This document shows, in pieces, positions 57,340 through 64,000 of a stretch of DNA of 64,000 nucleotides. This DNA is from Anolis sagrei. Lineage: Eukaryota; Chordata; Lepidosauria; Squamata; Anolidae. The first letter of the stretch is position 1. Each line of letters starts with the position of its first letter. A program made the position numbers and the translations under genes. The DNA lies in contig NC_090034.1 of the NCBI RefSeq assembly GCF_037176765.1, positions 25,489,375 through 25,553,374 on the forward strand. Direction: 5' to 3'. The notes beneath the pieces are model-generated. The model worked only from the letters and a program-made list of their open reading frames with translations, made no database searches and had not been told where the DNA came from.

Positions 57340-57371
<32 letters not shown>

Positions 57372-57788
57372 TTATTTGTACCCCGCTAGCATCTCCCGAA
57401 GGACTCGATGCGGCTCACATAGGCCGAAGCCTCAAAACACAATAAAACACATCATAACACAACAATAAAACAGGAGCAAATCAAAATAATTAAGCAATAA
57501 CAACAACAGTAACAATACGTCGGACACTTTAAAACTGGGCCGGCCAGAGCAATGGGTACAAGGTTAAAAGTGCTGAGATGGCAGGAGGAGCGTAGGATTA
57601 AATAAGTGCGGTGTGCAGCGATCTTTATTCTACTAAAGTGCTTCTAGGACTTGGTGATGGGGAATTCCTAATCTGAGAAGGCACAATGGAACAGCCAGGT
57701 TTTTAGGTTCTTTCTGAAAACTGCCAGAGTAGGGGCCTGTCAAAGATCTTTTGGGAGGGCGTTCCAAAGTACTGTAATAAGAATATGA
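57340..57788 (-). mobile_element. Old L2-type LINE 3' end
   Basis: After (ATT)n, the hairpin-bearing 3' UTR (ttgtaccccgctagcatctc) leads to coding-like wording on the minus strand (ggaacgccctcccaaaagat; aacctggctgttccattg). Confidence 0.65.
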
Positions 57789-57789
57789 G

Positions 57790-58197
57790 GGGATGCGGTG
57801 GCACAGTGGGTTAAACCGTTGAGCTGCAGAATTTGCTGACTGTAAGGTTGGCAGTTTAAATCCACGGGATGGGGTGAGCTCCTATTATTAGCCCCAGCTT
57901 CTGTCGACCTAGAAGTTTGAAAAAATGCAAATGTGAATATTTATTTATTTATTTACAGTATTTATATACCGCTTTTCTCACCCCTAGGGGGACTCAATAG
58001 ATGAATAGAGTAGATCAATAGGTACCGCTTCTGTGGGGAAGGTAATGGTGCTCCATGCAGTCATGCTGGTCACATTAGCTAAGAGACGTCTATGGACAAT
58101 GCCAGCTCTTCACCTTAGAAATGGAGACGAGCACCACCACCCAGAGTTGAACATGACTGGACTTAATGTGAAGGGGAAACCTTTACCTTTAACAAAA
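57790..58197 (+). mobile_element. Sauria-type SINE interrupted by a LINE tail
   Basis: Head ggtggcacagtgggttaaac; body ctgtcgacctagaagtttg; interruption about 57940-58000 (ttatataccgcttttctcac); then tagatcaataggtaccgctt and the end gaacatgactggacttaatg. Confidence 0.85.
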
Positions 58198-58199
58198 TT

Positions 58200-58650
58200 C
58201 AGATGGACAGAATAGAAAGACAGAATAATTACTGTATAATTTTATTTTATATTATTGAAATATACTGATAAATCCTTAATTTACCCCTGTTATTCTAGTT
58301 TGGTCAAAACGTTTTCTATATTCTTTCTGATAAAAATATTGCAGCTTTACATCCTATCTGTATTGTATTTTTCAGAACAGAATATGCTGGAGCCTGTAGC
58401 AAAAAAAGAAAGAAAAATAAATAGAAGGTTGTTTAGTATATTTTTGTACTTTACTTTGAAGCAAACTTCAATAATAAAAAATGTCATATCAGAAAAAAAC
58501 TAATGCTGGAATGTGAAGATTAATGAAGAACAGAAGTGGGAATATATGGCTCTCCAGATATTGTTAGAATGCAACTCTTCCTAGCCCTAGGCATATTGCC
58601 AAATTCTCAGGACTGGGGAAACATCTTCGTATCATCCATAATACAAGAAG
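58200..58650. other. A+T-rich intergenic stretch
   Basis: No repeat or coding motif recognised. Confidence 0.5.
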
Positions 58651-58654
58651 CATG

Positions 58655-59165
58655 CTGCAAGTTGCTTCTGGTGTGAGAGAATCAGCCGTCTATGAAGACG
58701 TTTCCCCAGGGGATGCCTGGATGTGTTACAATCCTGGGGGGAGGCTTCTCTCATGTCACAAGAACTCACAGGAACACTTCAGCAAGTGAGAGTCCAAAAG
58801 AGGCAGAACCATGGCTGATACCAAATGAGAGACTCCCCCCGGGCACACAGGAAACTGATCGACTTGGAAGGTGCTGAACAGACTGCACTCTGACACCACG
58901 AGATGCAGAGCCAAATGAGGCTACAATGTGGAATCCATGACATACGAGTGTGGCGGAAAGCAAACCACAGACACCTACTACAATGCAACCTGAGCCTTGC
59001 CACATACACAATGGGGGACCATCTCACAGTAACACCAGAAGCACTCCAAGTGGCCAGCTACTGGGTCAAAGGACATTTAGCATAATGCCAAGCTTGTAAA
59101 CTTTGTGTTTTAAATACATTTTAACTGTACCTTCAATTCACTTCTGACACGATAAATACATAACA
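58655..59165. mobile_element. SINE family A fragment (minus) and an unnamed dispersed repeat
   Basis: 58655-58760 is the reverse complement of the family A end and centre. 58770-59165 is a noncoding segment ending cacttctgacacgataaata, a tail wording also seen at 2340 and 19985. Confidence 0.6.
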
Positions 59166-59525
59166 TAGGAAGCCACACAAATGTTGACTTAAATTGTAGG
59201 ATGACATAGCCTATGATGCTTCATGGTTAACTTTGAGCTGAGGATCAAACCTTTAACCATATTTTGCAAACCATGCACTTTGCCAGTGTGGTACAGTGGT
59301 TAGAGAACTGGAACGGAACTTGGGAGATCTAGGCACACCATTTCAATTTGCCATAATGTGCTGGAGTAAAACTACACTGGAAGCATTAGTGGTAATTAAA
59401 ATAGTGAGCAACTTTTAAACAGTGGTTTCTGGGGCATCAGAGGACCAACTGCCCAATAATGGTAGGTATTAACATCGAATAATTATCCTGATCCCTAACT
59501 AGTAAAGTTCATGTTGCATATTTAC

Positions 59526-59594
59526 CAGTGTTGCATCATGGTCAAGTCCAGTGTCATGATGTTCCAACTCTTCATCTCTAAATTTCTTTATTGT
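59526..59594 (-). CDS. COQ7: COQ7 coding exon 5
   Basis: After acceptor ...aaccag the minus strand codes TIKKFRDEELEHHDTGLDHDATL in phase 0 and then GTAAAT, a usable but not ideal donor. It matches human LIKKFRDEELEHHDIGLDHDAEL and carries two di-iron ligands (the Glu and His of ELEHH). The final exon, expected to encode the short APAYAVLKSIIQAG...-like C-terminus, was not found in 49-59.5 kb. Reading on past the donor reaches a TAG after eight codons. Confidence 0.85.
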
Positions 59595-59661
59595 CTGGTT
59601 TAAAAACAAAGAAGAATATTTGTTTATACAATAAAAGGTATAAGTAATGCACACTCTACAT

Positions 59662-59910
59662 CAGGGGTCTTCAAACTAAGGCCTGAGGGCCGCATATGGC
59701 CCTCCAAGGTCATTTACCCGGCCTTTGGTCAGGGTCAACCTAAATCTGAAACGACTTGAAAGCACACAACAACAACAACAATCCTATCTCATCACTCAAA
59801 AACTGGCCCACACTTCCCATGATCATACTTTGGCCATAGTGTCCTGAGTCGCCTAAGGGCTGAGAAGGGTGGTATACAAATATAATAAATAAATAAATAA
59901 ATAAATAATA
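59662..59910 (+). mobile_element. hAT element left end with a LINE tail inserted
   Basis: CAGGGGTCTTCAAACTAAGG is a typical hAT (Charlie-like) terminus. At about 59842 it is interrupted by the tail gtcctgagtcgcctaagggc and (AAAT)n. The right end was not found. It lies in intron 4 of COQ7. Confidence 0.65.
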
Positions 59911-60226
59911 GTGTGTAAAGACAAGACTTTTTAGAAAAGACAATGATTCTTGGCCAACTAGAAAACAGTAGGAATAGAGGAAGGTGACATTATAAGTGGG
60001 TAGACATAATCAAGGAAGCCATGGTCCCATGGTTTCAAGATCTAAGCAGGGTTTTTGGCAACTACACATCTTTTTCATTATTCCTACACTAATCTCTTTT
60101 ACGTTGTAGCCTTTTGAAAACAGATGTTACAGGTAAGAACACCCGTAAGGCCTAAAGACTTTGGAGTAAGAAACAGAAATAAAAAATAAGTAACTTTTCT
60201 TTAACTACTATATAGTTAAAGGATAC

Positions 60227-60366
60227 CTCTAACAATTCTCTGTACTTTTCTGGATCTTCTTCCATGAGCGTCCTGATCTGGTTGTTATAATGATTGGAGA
60301 TGCTCTCTTCCACAGCCACAGTGCAAGCCATTGCACTTTTTCTTCCAAGTAAGGCAGTTCCGGCTC
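60227..60366 (-). CDS. COQ7: COQ7 coding exon 4
   Basis: Acceptor acaaacag, then GA completing a Gly codon split with exon 3, and [37 protein letters not shown] and PEKYRELLE. The donor is GTATCC. The segment is very close to human ([20 protein letters not shown]). The Glu pair in VAVEE includes a di-iron ligand. Confidence 0.93.
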
Positions 60367-60456
60367 CTGTTTGTTGTAAGTGCATTTCAAAAATCAAATC
60401 TGTGCCTCAAATATAGATTTGGGTTAAAAATGAACAAAACAATTTGGGAAATTCAC

Positions 60457-60571
60457 CTAACACAAATCCTGTAATGTTCCAAAAGGGCAACAGAACAGTT
60501 GGGCGGACTCTGTACATGATCATTAACTCCTTGAATTTTTTCAAATGTTCCTTTTCCTGATTCCACATTTG
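60457..60571 (-). CDS. COQ7: COQ7 coding exon 3
   Basis: Acceptor ttaaacacag; coding QMWNQEKEHLKKFKELMIMY, RVRPTVLLPFWN, ITGFVL and the first base of a Gly codon; donor GTGAAT. The EKEHLKKF block supplies a Glu and a His of the di-iron centre. Too short and intron-bounded to appear as a long open frame. Confidence 0.92.
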
Positions 60572-60794
60572 CTGTGTTTAAAAACAACACACATATAGTT
60601 AAAAAATGGCATTCAGCATCACATATACAATCGCTTAGGCGAAAAACTCCCCAATAATTATGGTGACAAAGGATTTTTAAACCCCTCAGCCTTTCTCATA
60701 CCCACAGACAAATACAAAGATACACATCTGAACATTATTTTATCATTACTTCATTGAGACACTATACCTTCAAACTTTCAAACCATCACACTTA

Positions 60795-60943
60795 GGGCCC
60801 TTCCACATAGCCCTATATCCCAGAATATCAAAGCAGAAAATCCCACAATATCTGCTTTGAACTGGGTTATCTGAGTCCACACTCAGATAATATGGGATTT
60901 TCTGCATTGATATTCTGGGATATAGGGCTGTGTGGAAGGGCCC
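60795..60943. mobile_element. Foldback MITE with TA flanks
   Basis: A near-perfect 149-bp palindrome: GGGCCCTTCCACATAGCC at left and GGCTGTGTGGAAGGGCCC at right. TA occurs on both sides (60793-60794, 60944-60945), suggesting a Tc1/mariner-type mover. It is in COQ7 intron 2. Confidence 0.8.
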
Positions 60944-61261
60944 TAAGTTTCAGGAACACATCGATGTTTACATGCATACCTTGGCAAATTATTATCTGGG
61001 ATGATCACAAACAGGTGTGCACACACACTTTTTTATGCTTCCATCCTTCAGCAATCTCTAATCATACACTGGGGCATTATTTTTTTCCTATTGACTACAG
61101 CTGATTCTTTCTTTCCTGGAAACCTGCTAGTGAATGCCTTGCAGACTGGTACCAGTTCATGAACAGTCACTCTGAGGAGCATGGAAACTGGTTCCCACTC
61201 ATTCAAATCACGGTTTGGGAGTGTTTCCTCTGAATACAGCCAACATTTTAGATGCATAAAC

Positions 61262-61365
61262 AATGCAAATTCATAGACCCCGAGAGTTGGAGGAGACCAC
61301 AAGAGCCATCCAGTCCAACCCCTGCATGAAGGAGCACACAATAAAAGCCCTCTGAGTGTGTGATC
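61262..61365 (-). mobile_element. CR1 3' fragment
   Basis: The phrases catagaccccgagagttgg and gccatccagtccaacccc mark the reverse complement of the CR1 3' UTR. It is in COQ7 intron 2. Confidence 0.7.
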
Positions 61366-61520
61366 TGCTCTGTGATTTTGCTTTGGATCAGAGAACCAGC
61401 ACTCACACTTTAAACAGCAAGGCACGATTATGACTAGAAAATACTTCATAGTTATTTTATACATGCTCCACTTTTACTAAAAAGCTCACTCTGATATGTA
61501 TGAAACATGCAGATAAGTAC

Positions 61521-61720
61521 CTGGATAACTGGTCCTACTGATGTTCTACCAAGTATTGCCATTTGCCCAGCATAAATGCGGTTTGCTCCATATTCGCCTG
61601 CATGATCCACTCTGATTATGCGATCAAGAACTGCCTTATTGACATTATCCAAGTTCATTCCAGTTCCACAAAATCTGACAGATGAGTATATGGACTGTAA
61701 AGCCCATCTTCTTCTCACAC
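61521..61720 (-). CDS. COQ7: COQ7 coding exon 2
   Basis: Acceptor gttttaacag, then GT (completing a Gly codon with the G at the end of exon 1), then VRRRWALQSIYSSVRFCGTG, MNLDNVNKAVLDRIIRVDHA, GEYGANRIYAGQMAILGRTS, VGPVIQ and donor GTACTT. COQ7 (5-demethoxyubiquinone hydroxylase, inner mitochondrial membrane) uses a ferritin-like di-iron site; the Glu of HAGEYGA is the first ligand. Human has DRIIRVDHAGEYGANRIYAGQ here, nearly identical. The basic N-terminal part fits a mitochondrial targeting peptide together with exon 1. Confidence 0.95.
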
Positions 61721-62287
61721 CTGTTAAAACACAGTATTTTGTTTAACATAGAGAAGTAGACCAAGAATTCTGTCCTTTGGGCTGCTTTTAATAAAGCCTA
61801 AAGTTCACAAATTTTGATCACCAGATTCTACCATCTACTTTTGAAAACAGTATACAAGGAATGGTTATGATCAGAGAAGTGGTTAATAAAAAGAATTCTG
61901 ATCAATTACAAAGGCGTTGTTTCCTTTTCATACGGCGGTGGGTCTTTCAAAAGTCAATGATGACTAAACATATAACTTTAAAGATATAACCTTCAGTGAC
62001 GCAAATGGAAACCTTGTTCAGAAAAGAAGCATTCTCTGATGCATGGTTTCTCAAACTGTGCTCCACAGAGCCTTTGGGGTTCCACAGGTGATTTTAAGGG
62101 GCTCTGTGGCACCATGCTGCTTCTCGCCGCCTCCTCTTTCCTTCTCCTGAGAACAGAAGCAGTGGCGGCAGCAGTATCCTCCCAGAGCACAGACACTTTC
62201 CCCTGCTTCCCTCACTGCCAAGTCTCTTTCTTGCTTCCCAAATCCTCCTTCCCCCACTGCTTTCTTTCTTTCCATAACCCTATTTCC

Positions 62288-62595
62288 CTCCCACCGCTCA
62301 GGGGATGCTTTGATTGTGTTTTTTCTGTATGGGAGAACGGGATTGGAATGGATAACCCCTGAGGTTGTTGCTATTATTATTATTATTATTACAAAGGCTG
62401 TTGAGGGTGCTTTAATTGTGTTTTTCCTGCATGGCAGATCAGGGTTGGACTCAATGGCCTTTGGGGTTTCTGTTATTATTATTATTAATTATTATTACAA
62501 AGACTTGGTGGACATCTGTTGGGGGTGCTTTGATTGTGCTTTCCTACTTGGCAGAAGGCCACTGGACTGGGTAGCCTCTGGGGTCGTCCACTGAA
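62288..62595 (+). repeat. CR1 3' tail in three tandem passes
   Basis: The wording gatgctttgattgtgttttt..ggattgg recurs at about 62288, 62403 and 62520 with gcttt..attgtg and ggttggactcaatggcc variants. The first two passes end in (ATT)n plus tacaaag. Confidence 0.7.
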
Positions 62596-62651
62596 ATACT
62601 GTTAAGTTTATGTTATAAAAACTGATAGATATGTGTGTGTGTAGTATATAT

Positions 62652-62978
62652 ATGTGGAGCCCCCACTGACGCAGTCGATTAAACCACTGAGCTGCAGAAC
62701 TTGCTGACTGACAGGTCCCAGGTTCAAATCCAGGGAGCAGCATGAGCTCCCGTTGTTAGTCCCAGCTCCTGCCAACCTAGCAGTTCAAAAACATGCAAAT
62801 GTGAGATCAATAGATACCGCTCTGGTGGGAAGGTAACGGCGCTCCATACAGTCATGCCGGCCACATGACCTTGGAGGTGTCTACAGACAACACCGGCTCT
62901 TCGTCTTAGAAATAGAGAAGAGCACCAACCCCCAGAGTTGGACACGACTGGACTTAATGTCAGGGGAAAACCTTTACG
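62652..62978 (+). mobile_element. Sauria-type SINE, full length
   Basis: Head gagcccccactgacgcagtc, B-box ggttcaaatcc, body ctgccaacctagcagttc and agatcaatagataccgct, and end gttggacacgactggactta plus cctttacg. It is the best preserved Sauria-type copy in the window. Confidence 0.92.
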
Positions 62979-62982
62979 TTTT

Positions 62983-63017
<35 letters not shown>

Positions 63018-63488
63018 TATACATATATGTATAATGTAATATATAATATCTTATATAAACTTTTTGGGGGGTTCCACGAGAAACTTTTCCTTCACAAAGG
63101 GCTCTGCGGCTGAAGAAGCCCTGCTCTGATGGGAAGGGAAATGCCTCTTCGAAGGTGATGCCTGACGTGATGCATGCATGTCAACGCCGTTACTATTATT
63201 TACAAAACAAGCTGAAAGTTTCATGGTTTAGGATTATTGTCTCTACTCGGGGATGAAAAGCAATGAGCGAACTCAAAACCAGATAATTCATTCGGGAAGG
63301 TTCCTTTAGTTGAAGAGCAGCTTTCAAGACAGCAATAATAATAGTTAAAATTAATGCTGGGATGTGGCTGAGAGAGTGTCACAGCCCAAAGCTCAAAAGG
63401 TATTAAAAATGAGAGAATCCTGGCAGGGAGGAATCCTGAGAAACTTCTCTGCAGCAGCAGCAGCAGCAACAACAAGGCCCCTCCGTAC

Positions 63489-63525
63489 CACACAGCCGAA
63501 GAGAAGAAACAGCAGCAGCGACCAT
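63489..63525 (-). CDS. COQ7: COQ7 coding exon 1
   Basis: The minus strand reads ATG then MVAAAVSSLRLC and a single G before GTACGG. Joining to exon 2 (GT GTG AGA) restores one frame: ...SSLRLCG-VRRRWALQ. The exon is 37 coding bases. Its N-terminus differs from mammals, as expected for a targeting peptide, but is short, small-residue-rich and then basic. It borders the CpG promoter at 63600-63850. The start is the only ATG in this frame before the exon boundary that gives a proper junction. Confidence 0.8.
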
Positions 63526-63601
63526 ACTTCTCTTTCCCTTCCGGCGCACAGTGATGACGAAACCTTTCCCGAAGGTGTTGGGATTCTCTTCCACGAAGAA
63601 G

Positions 63602-63850
63602 CCCCGCCTCTCTCTCCTCCGGTGGGTTTCTATTGTCCGATTAGGTTACCGCCCTCTGGAGGCTCATTTCTCCATTGGTGGAAAGGGGAGTCAATCCCTG
63701 AAGTGGGGTTTCATGACAGGGAGGGGCTCCGCCGCTCTCTCCTTTGCTGGGTTTTTATTGGCCGCTTCCGTCACGCGTCTCCGGAGCCTCGTTTCCCCAT
63801 TGGTGGAAAAGGGTAGTCAATCTCGAGGGTGGCGGTTGCCCTGGCGACGC
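63602..63850. promoter_or_regulatory. Bidirectional CpG promoter with 125-bp duplication
   Basis: Two similar units (63602-63709 and 63727-63835) share ctctctcct, ctccggag or ccctctggagg, tccccattggtgg and gtcaatc. Reverse CCAAT boxes (ATTGG) lie at 63674-63678, 63799-63803 and 63757-63761. GTTGCCCTGGCGAC at 63835-63848 resembles an RFX X-box. COQ7 exon 1 lies to the left on the minus strand; a plus-strand candidate exon lies to the right. Confidence 0.65.
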
Positions 63851-63876
63851 CAAAACAACGGTGGCACTTGGAGGCC

Positions 63877-63923
63877 ATGGCGTCGTGGGAAGGGGGCCTG
63901 GCTCGCGCGGTCGCCCACCGCCT
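63877..63923 (+). CDS. Possible first coding exon of an unidentified gene
   Basis: ATG in context GGCCATGG, then MASWEGGLARAVAHR and two bases of a Leu codon before GTAAGA, a strong donor. The context is a CpG promoter shared with COQ7. The product was not recognised. TMC7 lies on this side of COQ7 in human but in tail-to-head order, so it is not expected to start here. It may also be a noncoding or chance ATG. Confidence 0.4.
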
Positions 63924-64000
63924 GTAAGACCCGAAAGAAAGAGGGAGGAGGCGCAAGAGCACGAACCACTTCGGCCATCCCTCCAGGTTGTTAGGCATTG

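Larger units (their letters stand above)
62042..63123 (+). mobile_element. hAT element with perfect 8-bp TSD, filled by later insertions
   Basis: It starts CATGGTTTCTCAAACTGTG and ends GAAGAAGCCCTG. CTCTGATG lies at 62034-62041 and 63124-63131. Inside are CR1 tails (62288-62595), a SINE (62652-62978) and a (TA)n run (62985-63014). It is in COQ7 intron 1. Confidence 0.8.

Noticed and set aside
59500-59594. COQ7 ending by reading through the exon 5 donor
   Set aside because: This would remove the conserved C-terminal helix; a missed last exon is more likely.
63771-63998. 75-codon minus-strand frame at the right edge
   Set aside because: It overlaps the CpG promoter and gives no in-frame splice to COQ7 exon 2, whereas 63489-63525 does.

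Overview
The window looks like nuclear DNA from a squamate reptile, probably a lizard. The clues are BovB (RTE) LINEs, Sauria-type tRNA SINEs, CR1 with its octamer tail, many L2 copies including one nearly intact, a squamate-style L1, Helitrons and several hAT and Tc1/mariner-like MITE families. Names come from motif recognition by eye; no database search was possible.

Host genes. Three genes fit the order COQ7 - ITPRIPL2 - SYT17 known from human 16p12.3, all on the minus strand here. COQ7 (59.5-63.5 kb, five coding exons recognised) encodes the mitochondrial di-iron hydroxylase of ubiquinone synthesis. ITPRIPL2 (47.7-49.2 kb) is one intact coding exon. Two short exons, each starting with an ATG, reading MAYLQ (7.6 kb, in a CpG island) and MAYIQ (17.9 kb), each followed by a splice donor, match the known SYT17 start; the rest of SYT17 would lie left of base 1. 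At the right edge a CpG-rich promoter with a duplicated CCAAT-box module and an RFX-like X-box sits between COQ7 exon 1 and a possible first exon of an unidentified plus-strand gene.

Layout. 0.4-7 kb: L2, a zinc-finger LINE split by an L2, a complete hAT element and a 22-bp minisatellite. 7.1-9.4 kb: the SYT17 CpG promoter, then a roughly 260-bp direct repeat flanking a Helitron plus BovB block. 9.5-14.6 kb: CR1, SINEs and a 2-kb Helitron carrying a 129-bp tandem repeat. 14.6-21 kb: mostly unrecognised intergenic DNA. 21.7-26.9 kb: a near-complete L2 with two YY1-bearing 5' monomers. 26.9-33.1 kb: U1 repeats, L2, CR1. 33.2-38.3 kb: a five-layer nest (Tc1/mariner-like, Helitron, hAT, old L2, young L2). 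38.3-47.6 kb: LINE tails, SINEs, MITEs, BovB and an R2/R4-like scrap. 47.7-50.5 kb: ITPRIPL2, with a tandemly repeated 5' leader. 50.6-59.2 kb: L1, SINEs, hAT, LINEs. 59.5-64 kb: COQ7, with MITEs in its introns.

The genes do not form a pathway together. Most of the interest lies in first-exon and promoter duplications next to host genes, and in nested transposons whose target-site duplications can still be read.
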